64,000 bases of DNA from contig JASBUI010000013.1 in the NCBI GenBank assembly GCA_030148005.1, positions 1 to 64,000 on the forward strand, written 5' to 3'. Every line of letters starts with the position of its first letter. The first letter of the stretch is position 1. Source of the stretch: Paracoccaceae bacterium (lineage in GTDB: Bacteria > Pseudomonadota > Alphaproteobacteria > Rhodobacterales > Rhodobacteraceae). The notes beneath the pieces are model-generated. The model saw nothing but the letters and a program-made list of their open reading frames with translations, had not been told where the DNA came from and ran no database searches. The position numbers and the translations under genes are program-made. This document shows positions 38,620 to 48,633 of the stretch, one piece after another.

Positions 38620-40041
38620 ATGAGCGATATTCTGATTATCGATGATGAAAAAGATATTAGGGAACTGGTTTCAGACATCCTGCAGGATGAAGGGTATTCA
38701 ACCCGGCTTGCGGCAAACGCTGACGAATGCATGGCGCAGATCAACACCGAACCGCCTGCGCTGATGATTTTGGACATCTGGCTGAAAGACAGCCGCATGG
38801 ACGGGATCGATATTCTTAAGACCGTCAAACGTGACAACCCTGATATTCCCGTGGTCATTATTTCGGGCCATGGAAACATCGAGATTGCAGTCGCGGCGAT
38901 CAAGCAGGGCGCTTACGACTTCATTGAAAAGCCGTTCAACATCGACCAGTTGATGGTGGTGATTGCGCGGGCGATGGAAACATCACGGCTTCGGCGTGAG
39001 AACATTCAGCTTCGCCGCAAGGATGTCGCCTCTTCCGAGATGATCGGTTCAAGTTCTTCCTTCAAGGCCTTGAAATCCCATCTGGATAAGGTGACCAAAT
39101 CCAACGGTCGGGTAATGCTAAGCGGCCCTGCCGGGGCCGGTAAGGAAGTGGCCGCAAGGTATATTCACGTCAATTCCAACCGGGCCAAGGGGCCTTTTGT
39201 CAGCGTCAATTCGGCCTCTGTCGAACCTGAGCGGATGGAAGAGGTGCTCTTTGGCCGCGAGACGCCCGACCGCGGGGTCGAGCCGGGGCTGCTTGAAGAG
39301 GCGCACAACGGTATCCTTTACTTTGACGAGGTCGCCGATATGCCGCTTGGAACCCAGTCCAAGATCCTTCGGGTTCTGGTTGACCAGCAGTTTCAGCGCG
39401 TCGGCGGCAGCGACAAGGTTCGCGTGGATATCCGCGTGATTTCTAGTTCTAGCAGGGACTTAAGTCAGGAAGTTCAGGCCGGAACCTTCCGGCAAGAGCT
39501 TTACCACAGGCTGAACGTCGTTCCGATTTCAGTGCCGTCGCTTGAAGACCGGCGCGAAGATATTCCCGAGCTTGCCAAGCACTTTATCGCCGTTTTCAAC
39601 AAGGAACAGGGCCTTCCGCTGCGCAAGCTGACGACCGAGGCCGAGGCGCTTTTGCAGACGATGCTTTGGCCGGGAAATGTGCGCCAGTTGAAGAACGTGA
39701 TCGAAAGGGTGCTGATCCTTGGGGCCGACAGCGGCTCTATCGAGGCGCGCGAGCTTCCCAATAACGATGACAGTGTGGCGGGCGAGGACCGGGTTGTCCT
39801 GTCTTCCAGCCTTGCGATGTTGCCGCTGCGCGAGGCGCGCGAGCTGTTTGAGCGCGAGTATCTGATGACCCAGATCAACCGGTTCGGCGGCAATATCTCT
39901 CGGACCGCGACTTTTGTCGGGATGGAGCGTTCGGCGCTGCATCGCAAGTTGAAGTCGTTGAACGTGGTTACATCGAACAAGGCGGGCGCGCGGGTGGCTT
40001 ATGTCGAGGACGCCGAGGGCGCCGAGGCCGACAGCGCCTGA
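38620..40041 (+). CDS. ntrX: Nitrogen regulation response regulator NtrX
   Basis: 473 aa; receiver domain (ILIIDDEKDIREL), divergent AAA+ domain, Fis-type HTH; follows ntrY. Confidence 0.95.
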   Translation: MSDILIIDDEKDIRELVSDILQDEGYSTRLAANADECMAQINTEPPALMILDIWLKDSRMDGIDILKTVKRDNPDIPVVIISGHGNIEIAVAAIKQGAYDFIEKPFNIDQLMVVIARAMETSRLRRENIQLRRKDVASSEMIGSSSSFKALKSHLDKVTKSNGRVMLSGPAGAGKEVAARYIHVNSNRAKGPFVSVNSASVEPERMEEVLFGRETPDRGVEPGLLEEAHNGILYFDEVADMPLGTQSKILRVLVDQQFQRVGGSDKVRVDIRVISSSSRDLSQEVQAGTFRQELYHRLNVVPISVPSLEDRREDIPELAKHFIAVFNKEQGLPLRKLTTEAEALLQTMLWPGNVRQLKNVIERVLILGADSGSIEARELPNNDDSVAGEDRVVLSSSLAMLPLREARELFEREYLMTQINRFGGNISRTATFVGMERSALHRKLKSLNVVTSNKAGARVAYVEDAEGAEADSA

Positions 40042-40106
40042 TTGACCCCTTGGCGCGCTTCTGCCATGCAGGGTTCGATGATATCGCTTGGACTTTAAGG
40101 TAAGGC

Positions 40107-41483
40107 ATGAAAGTCATTATCTGCGGCGCCGGTCAGGTCGGCTGGCAAATCGCGCGCCATCTATCCGGCGAAAAGAACGATGTAACCGTGGTTGACAACA
40201 ACCCGGACCTTGTCCGCCGTGCTACCGAAACGCTGGACGTTCAGGGCATCGCCGGTCACGCCAGCTATCCTGACGTTCTGGACCGTGCCGGGGCAGGGGA
40301 TGCGGATATGATCATTGCCGCCACCCATTCGGATGAGGTGAACATGGTCACCTGCCAGGTGGCCCACTCGGTTTTTGCCATCCCGCGCAAGATCGCCCGC
40401 CTTCGGGCGCAAAGTTACCTTACCGCCATCTATTCGGACCTCTACCGCCGCGACCACATGCCCATCGATGTCGTGATCTCTCCCGAGCGCGAAGTGGCAG
40501 AGGCCGCGCTGCGGCGGCTCAATGCCCCTGCGGCCTTTGATACAGAGATTTTCCTTGAAGGGCGCGCCCAGCTTCTGGGGCTTATGCTGGACGAAGACTG
40601 TCCGGTTGTGAACACGCCCCTGCGCCAGTTGACCGATCTCTTTTCGACCCTTCGCGCGATTGTCGTTGGCGTTCGGCGCGATGGTCGGCTTTTTGCGCCA
40701 AGCCCGGGCGATCAGCTTTTTGTCGGGGATGCGATCTATATCTTCTCGCACATAGAGGATGTGAACCGGGCGCTAGAGATTTTCGGCAAGACGACGCGCA
40801 AGCAGGAACGCATTGTGATCATCGGCGGCGGCAACGTTGGCCTTGCGGTTGCCACACGCCTTGAAGAGCGCACCGAGAAAGTGCGCGCCAAGGTGATCGA
40901 GAAGAACCGCCAATGCGCTGAGAACGCCGCAGATGCGCTGGAACGGACGATCGTTTTGCATGGCGACGGGCTTAACTCTGACATGATGGCAGAGGCGAAT
41001 GTCGCGCGGGCCGATGCGATCCTTGCGGTGACCGATGACGACAAGACAAACCTTTTGGCCGCTGTTCGGGCCAAGGCGGCCGGCGCACGGATGGCGATCT
41101 GTCTTGTGAATGACCCCACGCTGGTGCCGCTGATGGGTCCGTTGAACATCGACGCCTATATCAACCCGCGCCAGACGACGGTTTCGTCGATCCTGCGCCA
41201 CATCCGCCACGGGCGGGTGCGGGTCGTCTATTCGATCGGCGACGCCGAGGCCGAGGTGATCGAGGCGCAGGTTCTGTCAACCTCACCTATCTCGGGCAAG
41301 ATGATCCGCGACATCGATTTCCCCGAAGGCGTTCTTGTGGGCGCGGTTCTGAAGAACGGTGAGGTCATCAAGCCGACGGGCCAGACCCGGATCGAGGAAA
41401 ACGACGTCATCACGCTTTTTGCAATGTCCAGCGACGTGCCCGAAGTCGAGAGGCTGTTGCAGGTCTCTATCGACTTCTTCTGA
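40107..41483 (+). CDS. trkA: Trk system potassium transporter TrkA
   Basis: 458 aa; two RCK_N/RCK_C units starting MKVIICGAGQVGWQIARHL. Confidence 0.95.
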   Translation: MKVIICGAGQVGWQIARHLSGEKNDVTVVDNNPDLVRRATETLDVQGIAGHASYPDVLDRAGAGDADMIIAATHSDEVNMVTCQVAHSVFAIPRKIARLRAQSYLTAIYSDLYRRDHMPIDVVISPEREVAEAALRRLNAPAAFDTEIFLEGRAQLLGLMLDEDCPVVNTPLRQLTDLFSTLRAIVVGVRRDGRLFAPSPGDQLFVGDAIYIFSHIEDVNRALEIFGKTTRKQERIVIIGGGNVGLAVATRLEERTEKVRAKVIEKNRQCAENAADALERTIVLHGDGLNSDMMAEANVARADAILAVTDDDKTNLLAAVRAKAAGARMAICLVNDPTLVPLMGPLNIDAYINPRQTTVSSILRHIRHGRVRVVYSIGDAEAEVIEAQVLSTSPISGKMIRDIDFPEGVLVGAVLKNGEVIKPTGQTRIEENDVITLFAMSSDVPEVERLLQVSIDFF

Positions 41484-41486
41484 TCC

Positions 41487-43007
41487 ATGCGCGGCTGGCT
41501 CAGCGAACTTCCACTGTTCTTGCAACTGACGGGGATCGCCGCGCTCGCGATGTATCTGCCCGCGCTCTTTGCGGTGACGGAAGAAGATTTCTTTGCCGCC
41601 CGGACGTTCTTTTATTCGGGAACTCTCTTTTTGCTTCTGGTCGGCCTTGTAGGGCTTGCGATGGGCGGGCGGCGGCCGCGCTTGGATGCGCGAAATCAGC
41701 TTTTGACCCTTCTGGCAGCTTTTACCGTTCTGCCGCTGATGCTGGCCGTTCCCTTCAATGAGGCCGTTCCCGACACCAGCTTTTACAACGCGTATTTTGA
41801 GATGGTATCGTCGCTGACGACCACCGGTGCGACCCTCTTCGATGATCCCGAACGATTGGTGCGTTCGGTGCATTTCTGGCGCTCGACCGTCGGGTGGCTG
41901 GGCGGTTTTCTGGCGTGGATCATGGCGGCCGCAATCCTTGCGCCGATGAACCTTGGCGGCTTTGAGGTGACATCGGCCAATACGGCCGGTCAGGAAACGC
42001 GGCATTTCTCGCAGATATCCAAGGTCGCCAGCGCCACAGAGCGGGTGGCGCGGTTCAGCCTGATACTGGCCCCGATCTATGGCGGGCTGACGGTGGTTCT
42101 TTGGCTGGGGCTGATCCTTGCAGGCGACACGCCCTTTGTTGCGATCTCTCATGCGATGTCGACGCTGGCGACAAGCGGCATCTCACCGGTTGGCGGGCTT
42201 TCGGGGGGCAATAGCGGGCGCGCGGGTGAACTTTTGATCCTCGTCTTTCTTGTCTTTGCCCTAAGCCAGAAAACCTTTCTGTCCTCGCGCAGCAAGACAT
42301 GGGCGCTTTCGCTTTTTCGCGATCCCGAAATCCGGATTGGGCTGGCGATCCTGATCTTCGTGCCAAGCCTTTTGTTCCTGCGCCACTGGGTTGGCGCCTA
42401 TGAGATCAATGATCAGGAAGACCTGCCAGCGGCCTTCAGCTCTTTCTGGGGCGGCTTTTTCACGGTCTTTTCCTACCTGACCACCGCAGGGTTTGAGAGC
42501 GCGGACTGGGTCAGCGCCGGAAGCTGGTCGGGCCTTCGAACGCCGGGAATGATCCTGATGGGCCTTGCCGTCTTTGGCGGCGGGGTGGCGACCACGGCGG
42601 GGGGCGTCAAACTTTTCCGGGTCTATGCGCTGTTCAAACACGGGGTGCGCGAGATTGAAAAGCTAAGCCATCCATCATCGGTGGCCGGGCAGGGCGCAAC
42701 GGCGCGCCTGATCCGCCGCAAGGGCGCCTATATCGCCTGGATCTTCTTTATGCTCTTTGCCCTGTCGATTGCCGTCGTCACTCTGGCGCTTGCGCTGACG
42801 GGGATCGATCTGGAACCGGCGATGATCTTTAGCGTCTCGGCGCTTTCCACGACCGGTCCGCTGGCCGTTGTGGCAGGCGAGACGCCGTTTTCCTACGCCG
42901 ATCTTGACGCTTTGGCCAAGGGCATTCTGGCGGCAGCTATGGTGCTTGGGCGGCTTGAAGCACTGGCGATTATCGCGCTTTTCAACCCCGAATTCTGGCG
43001 CAGCTAG
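41487..43007 (+). CDS. trkH: TrkH family potassium uptake protein (second copy)
   Basis: 506 aa multi-[45 protein letters not shown]; follows trkA. Confidence 0.93.
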   Translation: MRGWLSELPLFLQLTGIAALAMYLPALFAVTEEDFFAARTFFYSGTLFLLLVGLVGLAMGGRRPRLDARNQLLTLLAAFTVLPLMLAVPFNEAVPDTSFYNAYFEMVSSLTTTGATLFDDPERLVRSVHFWRSTVGWLGGFLAWIMAAAILAPMNLGGFEVTSANTAGQETRHFSQISKVASATERVARFSLILAPIYGGLTVVLWLGLILAGDTPFVAISHAMSTLATSGISPVGGLSGGNSGRAGELLILVFLVFALSQKTFLSSRSKTWALSLFRDPEIRIGLAILIFVPSLLFLRHWVGAYEINDQEDLPAAFSSFWGGFFTVFSYLTTAGFESADWVSAGSWSGLRTPGMILMGLAVFGGGVATTAGGVKLFRVYALFKHGVREIEKLSHPSSVAGQGATARLIRRKGAYIAWIFFMLFALSIAVVTLALALTGIDLEPAMIFSVSALSTTGPLAVVAGETPFSYADLDALAKGILAAAMVLGRLEALAIIALFNPEFWRS

Positions 43008-43132
43008 GAATTTGGCCTGTTCGGCCTTCGTTTTGGGGCTGGAATCTACCGCCGAGCCGCGACATAATCGGTTGCGAATATCCGAAGGCCTGCCAAATGA
43101 GGGCAGCGACAAGAAAAAAAGGCAAGAAAACA

Positions 43133-43366
43133 ATGGCTGCCGACAAGCAAAATTTGCAAGACGCATTTCTGAATCACGTTCGCAAGACGAAAGTTCCCGT
43201 AACGATTTTCCTGATCAACGGTGTAAAATTGCAGGGTGTTATCACCTGGTTTGACAATTTTTGCGTGCTTTTGCGCCGCGATGGGCAATCACAGCTGGTT
43301 TACAAGCATGCAATCTCGACGATCATGCCTGCACAGCCCATCAGCCTGTATGAAGGCGAAGAATAA
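43133..43366 (+). CDS. hfq: RNA chaperone Hfq
   Basis: Start at [18 protein letters not shown] (43133); Sm motifs [17 protein letters not shown] and YKHAISTI. Confidence 0.97.
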   Translation: MAADKQNLQDAFLNHVRKTKVPVTIFLINGVKLQGVITWFDNFCVLLRRDGQSQLVYKHAISTIMPAQPISLYEGEE

Positions 43367-43371
43367 GCCAA

Positions 43372-44643
43372 ATGGGCGATGACACGGGCGCCACACGCGC
43401 CTGGGTGCTGCATCCCGACATCCAGAGCGACAGAAAACGGCGCAATCCGGCGGCTTCTCTGGATGAGGCGCGCGCCCTTGCTGTGGCGCTTCCTGATCTG
43501 GAAGTGGTCGGCGCCGATGTTGTGCCGCTGCCGCGCGCGCGGCCGGGTGAGCTTTTTGGCAAGGGCAAAGTTGCCGAGCTGGGCGCGACCTTCAAGGCGC
43601 AAGAGATCGATCTGGTCCTCATTGACGGGCCTGTCACCCCGGTTCAGCAGCGCAACCTTGAACGAAGCTGGGGCCTGAAGCTTCTCGACCGGACCGGCCT
43701 TATCCTTGAAATTTTTGCCGACCGCGCCCGAACCCGCGAAGGTGTCTTGCAGGTCGAACTGGCGGCGCTTTCCTATCAGCGCACGCGGCTGGTGCGCGCA
43801 TGGACCCACCTTGAGCGTCAGCGCGGTGGTCTTGGCTTTGTGGGCGGGCCGGGCGAGACACAGATCGAGGCGGACCGCCGCGCGATTGATGATGCGATCA
43901 CGCGCATTCGCCGGCAACTGGCCAAGGTCGTCAAAACGCGAGAGTTGCACCGTTCGGCGCGCGCAAAGGTGCCCTATCCGATCGTTGCGCTTGTGGGATA
44001 TACGAACGCCGGCAAGTCGACGCTGTTCAACAGGCTGACAGGGGCAGAAGTGATGGCAAAGGACATGCTTTTTGCCACGCTTGATCCGACAATGCGCGCG
44101 GTGACGCTGCCTTCGGGAACAGATGTCATCCTGTCCGACACGGTGGGTTTCATATCCGAGTTGCCGACCCAGCTTGTGGCGGCCTTTCGCGCCACGCTGG
44201 AAGAGGTCCTTGCCGCCGATCTGATCGTCCATGTGCGCGATATATCGCATGAGGACACAGAAGCGCAGGCGCGCGATGTCGCCGCGATCCTTGGCGGTCT
44301 GGGTGTGACAGAGCAAACGCCGGCGCTGGAGGTCTGGAACAAGGTCGATCTGGTTGCGGCGGACAAGCGTGAGGCTTTGCAGACCCGCGCGGCGCGGCGC
44401 GATGAAGTTCACATCGTTTCGGCCCTGACCGGAGAGGGCGTCGCGCCCCTTTTGGATGCGGTTTCCGCCGCCCTTGAAGCGCCAAAGACGCAAGAGACGA
44501 TTGACCTGAAATTCTCGGACGGGCGCAAGCGCGCTTGGCTGTTTGAGAGGGGGCTCGTTGAAAAACAACTTGAAAACGAAGAAGGCTGGGCCATTTCCCT
44601 TTATTGGACCGCCAGACAGAAGGCGGAATTTTCCAAGCTTTGA
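43372..44643 (+). CDS. hflX: GTPase HflX
   Basis: 423 aa; GGLGFVGGPGETQIEADRR, GYTNAGKSTLFN, DTVGFISELP. Confidence 0.96.
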   Translation: MGDDTGATRAWVLHPDIQSDRKRRNPAASLDEARALAVALPDLEVVGADVVPLPRARPGELFGKGKVAELGATFKAQEIDLVLIDGPVTPVQQRNLERSWGLKLLDRTGLILEIFADRARTREGVLQVELAALSYQRTRLVRAWTHLERQRGGLGFVGGPGETQIEADRRAIDDAITRIRRQLAKVVKTRELHRSARAKVPYPIVALVGYTNAGKSTLFNRLTGAEVMAKDMLFATLDPTMRAVTLPSGTDVILSDTVGFISELPTQLVAAFRATLEEVLAADLIVHVRDISHEDTEAQARDVAAILGGLGVTEQTPALEVWNKVDLVAADKREALQTRAARRDEVHIVSALTGEGVAPLLDAVSAALEAPKTQETIDLKFSDGRKRAWLFERGLVEKQLENEEGWAISLYWTARQKAEFSKL

Positions 44644-44667
44644 AGCTTCTTGAAAAGGCCTGCCGCA

Positions 44668-45081
44668 ATGTCACTGATCGTTCTTTATCTTCTTACCGCT
44701 GCAATTTTTCTGGGCCTTGATGTGCTTGGGCTGAAATTTCTAGTCGGCCCTGTCTTTGAGGCGCGGGTGGGGTCGATCTTGCTTGATCAACCCCGGATCG
44801 GTGCGGCGGCGCTGTTCTACCTGTTCTATATCGCGGCGCTTTTGTGGCTGGTGACCCTGCCGGGTCTGGGCGGGTCGATCTGGCTGCTGGCCCTGAATGC
44901 CGCGATCTTCGGAGCGGCAGCTTATGGCACGTATGAGTTTACCAATCTAGCCACGCTGCGCGGGTGGACATGGACGCAAGTTGCGGTCGATGTGGCCTGG
45001 GGCACGGCGCTTACCGCCTTTTCCGCGGTCATGGGGCTTAAACTTGCGCGGGCCTTTGGCCTGCCGCTGACGGGGGTGTAG
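44668..45081 (+). CDS. DUF2177 family membrane protein
   Basis: Start reassigned to MSLIVLYLL (44668); 4 TM; YGTYEFTNLATLRGW. Confidence 0.88.
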   Translation: MSLIVLYLLTAAIFLGLDVLGLKFLVGPVFEARVGSILLDQPRIGAAALFYLFYIAALLWLVTLPGLGGSIWLLALNAAIFGAAAYGTYEFTNLATLRGWTWTQVAVDVAWGTALTAFSAVMGLKLARAFGLPLTGV

Positions 45082-45088
45082 GGCCGCG

Positions 45089-47566
45089 CTAGCCGCCGGA
45101 GCCGGTGCCGGCAGGTTCCAGCCGGGTGATCCCCACGGCCGCGGCGCGCGCAAGATCTGCGTCGAGTGACATGGGGATGTACTCCCCCCGGCGCCAAAGC
45201 TCTCCCAGATTGTCGTAAAAGCGTGACAGGGGATGTCCGGACTGACCCGTCGATGTGATAAAGACCGAACTGTCGGGATCGGCAAAGTCGTAAACGCCCC
45301 GGTACCCGGCACCATGGACGTTCTGGAACGGATCACGGCCCTTGCCCGAGGTGACGCCGCGCATCAGGGTGTTGTCCCCGCCAGACGTGGACTGGCGAAT
45401 GTTGACGAACCATTTGAGCACCGGAACATTGCCCAGCACGGGATGATCCTGCGTTGCCTGATGTGCATCGCCCCAGCGCAGCGATTCCAGTGATCCGCCA
45501 TAGCGCTCATCGATCCACAAAAGCGCATCATCCAGCGCCAGACGGGAAATTTCAGCGCAGGTTTCAACGCGGGCCGATTGAACGACATCGCACCAGACGC
45601 CTGCGCCATCGACGTTGCGGAACACCCGTTCAATGAACAAAGGCTCTACTTGTGTGAACTTGTTGGCCAGCGGCCCCATCTCATCGCGGATCAGCCGTTC
45701 CTGCAGCGCGCGCAGCCATGCGGCATAGATCAGAGGCTCTGGCAGATGTTCGTTCATCTCGCCGTTCCAGCTTGCCAGAAGGGCCAGCGCCTTTTGCCGC
45801 CGCCGGTCGGGCGTGCCCTCTGGCGCGGCCTCTCCGGTGAACCAAAGGTCCTTGCCGATCAGCGGCAGAAGGGAACGGGCGGTAAAGCTGACCGTATCAA
45901 GCTGCGCCTCGATAAAGCTTTCGCGGGTGTGAACCTTGCGGTTCTGCATCAGCTTGCGCCAGCGGTTTATGCGCTGGGTGTCGCCCCAGAAGTAAGAGAC
46001 GTGAAAGGGGAAGGGCCGGTCGACAGTCTTGTTGTTGGTATTGCCAAGAATGCCGCCTTCGGGATCGATAAACTCGGGGTTGGCCGAGTAGTTGGCGATG
46101 CCCTGCCAGCGGTTCTGGGCCAGCCATCCGGGCGTGGGAAGGCGCCCCTTGCTTTGGTGGCGCGCCGCGCGCAGCGGCATGGCGCCTACGGTCTTCATCG
46201 CGATCCGTTCGCGGTCGACCAGAACAAGGTTCAGCGAGGGGGCAATGTATTTGGAACCTGCAACGACAGCCTCATCAATAGATCCAGAGACCTGAAGCGC
46301 GCGGGCCGCCGACATGGTGGTGTCGCGCCCTGTCAGAAGCGTCCATGCAACCGAAGCAACATGGCCCGGCGGTGTGACCGCGCCCAGATTGTAGTGATCG
46401 GGTGGCAGTACGGGTCCGTTCTCGGTCCACTGAAGCTGAACGGTGACCGGCCCGCTATCCTTGACCTGAATGATGCTGTCGCGGGTCTTGAAAGGCTTGA
46501 ACCCCTCGGGCGTGAGGTATTCCTTGGCGTTGGCCGGGTTCAGCTTTTCGATATAGACATCCTGATCGTCCATGTAGGACGCGGTAATGCCCCAGCCAAG
46601 CTTGGCGCTGCGCCCGGTCAGGACAATGGGTGTGCCGGGGATGGTGCCGCCGATAACCCCGCCCGTCGAAAGTTCAAGGCGCGCAAGGTACCACAGGGTG
46701 GGCGCGGTAAAGGGCAAATGCGGATCATTGGCCAGCAAGGTCCCCCCAGAGGCCGAGCGCGAGGGCGCGGCGGCCCATGCATTTGACGCACCCGCCAGAA
46801 AGCGCCCCTTGAAGGGCGACAGGGGATCCGGCGCGGCGCTGGCGGTGTCCCAGCTGGGTTCAACCCCCGGAACAAGGCGCGCGTATTCGGGCAGGGCGGC
46901 AACCCCTTCGCCGGGCGCGTCGGGCAGGATATCGCGGACCCGTTCGGGCGGCAGCAAAAGCGAGGTGCGCGCGCGAATGACCTCTTCTTCAAGATGTACC
47001 GATATCTGAAGCCCCATAAGTTTCAGGATCGCAAGGCTGTCTGCAGGCCGCCACGGGGCAATCTCTCGCGAGAACATGAAGAACTCGGGCGCGCCGCGCC
47101 CCAGAGCGTTCTCATTGACCGTCTTCAGCCAGCCGTTGACGCCCGCGGCATAGGCGGTCAGAGCCTCTTTGGTTGCCTCGTCCTGAACCGCGAAAGAGGC
47201 CTGCGCCAGCGCATAGATATCAAGGCGCCGCATCAGCTTGTCCACTTTCAGCGTGCGGCTGCCAAAAACCTCTGACAGGCGGCCTTCGGCGGTCCGGCGC
47301 ATCATCGTCATCTGCCAGAGGCGATCCTGAGCATGGGCAAAACCCAGACCATAGTAGACATCCCTGTCGGTCTTGCCGAAGATATGCGGGACATTGGCCT
47401 GATCGCGGATAATTTCCAGCGGGGCCGTGGGCCCATCAACCTTCCATGTGGCGTTGTAGTCCGGCAAGGAGCGCGAGGCGAGGTAGTAGGCAAAGGACAG
47501 ACCGGCGATCACAAGCACGACAAGGGCAAAGAACGCCCGCAAAAGCCAACGGAATGCAAATGCCAT
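45089..47566 (-). CDS. Penicillin acylase family protein (Ntn-hydrolase)
   Basis: Start reassigned to MAFAFRWLLR (47566); RDQANVPHIFGKTDRDVYYGLGFAHAQDRLWQM, GASNAWAAAPSRSASG processing site, DPHLPF. Confidence 0.94.
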   Translation of the reverse strand: MAFAFRWLLRAFFALVVLVIAGLSFAYYLASRSLPDYNATWKVDGPTAPLEIIRDQANVPHIFGKTDRDVYYGLGFAHAQDRLWQMTMMRRTAEGRLSEVFGSRTLKVDKLMRRLDIYALAQASFAVQDEATKEALTAYAAGVNGWLKTVNENALGRGAPEFFMFSREIAPWRPADSLAILKLMGLQISVHLEEEVIRARTSLLLPPERVRDILPDAPGEGVAALPEYARLVPGVEPSWDTASAAPDPLSPFKGRFLAGASNAWAAAPSRSASGGTLLANDPHLPFTAPTLWYLARLELSTGGVIGGTIPGTPIVLTGRSAKLGWGITASYMDDQDVYIEKLNPANAKEYLTPEGFKPFKTRDSIIQVKDSGPVTVQLQWTENGPVLPPDHYNLGAVTPPGHVASVAWTLLTGRDTTMSAARALQVSGSIDEAVVAGSKYIAPSLNLVLVDRERIAMKTVGAMPLRAARHQSKGRLPTPGWLAQNRWQGIANYSANPEFIDPEGGILGNTNNKTVDRPFPFHVSYFWGDTQRINRWRKLMQNRKVHTRESFIEAQLDTVSFTARSLLPLIGKDLWFTGEAAPEGTPDRRRQKALALLASWNGEMNEHLPEPLIYAAWLRALQERLIRDEMGPLANKFTQVEPLFIERVFRNVDGAGVWCDVVQSARVETCAEISRLALDDALLWIDERYGGSLESLRWGDAHQATQDHPVLGNVPVLKWFVNIRQSTSGGDNTLMRGVTSGKGRDPFQNVHGAGYRGVYDFADPDSSVFITSTGQSGHPLSRFYDNLGELWRRGEYIPMSLDADLARAAAVGITRLEPAGTGSGG

Positions 47567-47659
47567 TGTTCTCGGAAATCCCCTACGGATGTTGACGGGC
47601 GCGATAGGTCGGGTATGTCGGTTAGGCAAAGTAATGGCACAAGGCAAAAGGGGAATACC

Positions 47660-48532
47660 ATGGCGAAAATTGCATTTCTGGGTTTGGGCGTCATGGGGTA
47701 CCCAATGGCGGGCCACCTTGTGAAGGCCGGGCATGAGGTTACGGTCTATAACCGGACGTTCGCCAAGGCCGAGGCCTGGGCAAAGGAACATGGCGGCGGG
47801 GCGGCCAGAACGCCGGCCGAGGCGGCCAAGGGCGCCGAAATGGTGATGTCCTGCGTGGGCAACGATGATGACCTGCGCCAGGTCTGCCTTGGGGATGAGG
47901 GCGCCTTTGCGGGGATGGACAAGGGCAGCGTCTTTGTCGATCACACGACCGTTTCAGCAGCGGTAACACGTGAGCTTTACAGCGATGCAAAGGAGCGCGG
48001 CATCAGTTTTGTCGATGCGCCGATCTCTGGCGGTCAGGCGGGTGCCGAGAACGGCCAGCTTGTGGTGATGTGCGGCGGCGATGCTGACGCTTACGCGAGC
48101 GCCGAGCCGGTGATTGATGCCTATTCCAAGCTGTGCAAGCGGCTGGGCGAAAGCGGGTCGGGGCAGTTGACCAAGATGGTCAACCAAATCTGTATTGCAG
48201 GCCTTGTTCAGGGGCTGTCCGAGGGGCTGCATTTTGCTGAAAAGGCAGGTCTTGACGGGCGCGCGGTGGTTGAGGTGATCGGCGGCGGGGCCGCGGGATC
48301 ATGGCAGATGGTCAACCGCTATGAGACGATGCTGGACGATCACTTCGAGCATGGGTTCGCGGTCGACTGGATGCGCAAGGATCTGGGTATCTGTCTGAGC
48401 ACGGCAAATGAAAACGGCGCGTCGCTTCCTGTGACGGCGCTGGTTGATCAGTTCTACAAGGACGTTCAGAAAATGGGCGGCGCGCGGTGGGATACATCCA
48501 GCCTGATCAAGCGGCTGCGCTCTATGGGCTAG
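47660..48532 (+). CDS. NAD(P)-dependent oxidoreductase, 3-hydroxyisobutyrate dehydrogenase family
   Basis: Start at MAKIAFLGLGVMGYPMAGHL (47660); GPISGGQ-like DAPISGGQAGAENG. Confidence 0.94.
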   Translation: MAKIAFLGLGVMGYPMAGHLVKAGHEVTVYNRTFAKAEAWAKEHGGGAARTPAEAAKGAEMVMSCVGNDDDLRQVCLGDEGAFAGMDKGSVFVDHTTVSAAVTRELYSDAKERGISFVDAPISGGQAGAENGQLVVMCGGDADAYASAEPVIDAYSKLCKRLGESGSGQLTKMVNQICIAGLVQGLSEGLHFAEKAGLDGRAVVEVIGGGAAGSWQMVNRYETMLDDHFEHGFAVDWMRKDLGICLSTANENGASLPVTALVDQFYKDVQKMGGARWDTSSLIKRLRSMG

Positions 48533-48578
48533 GCCCGCGCCCTTTTGCGGGCGTAAGGCCATGAGTATTTTTGCAAAG
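48533..48578 (+). repeat. 3'-end repeat element, copy C
   Basis: GCCCGC-10 nt-GCGGGC hairpin then TGAGTATTTTTGCAAAG (48562-48578). Confidence 0.75.
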
Positions 48579-48633
48579 GTGAAATGAGAACTGCCGCGCC
48601 GTGAGTGATCGAGGCGCGGCAGCTAAAGGCAGG

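Noticed and set aside
43300-44568. 422-aa minus-strand ORF antisense to hflX
   Set aside because: Arg/His-rich, no recognisable motif; codon-position shadow of a high-GC gene with a clear product.
45578-46786. 402-aa plus-strand ORF inside the penicillin acylase gene
   Set aside because: Shadow ORF; the opposite strand has an unambiguous Ntn-hydrolase.
47567-47944. N-terminal extension of the penicillin acylase ORF
   Set aside because: Antisense to the start of the dehydrogenase gene; the signal anchor begins at MAFAFRWLL.
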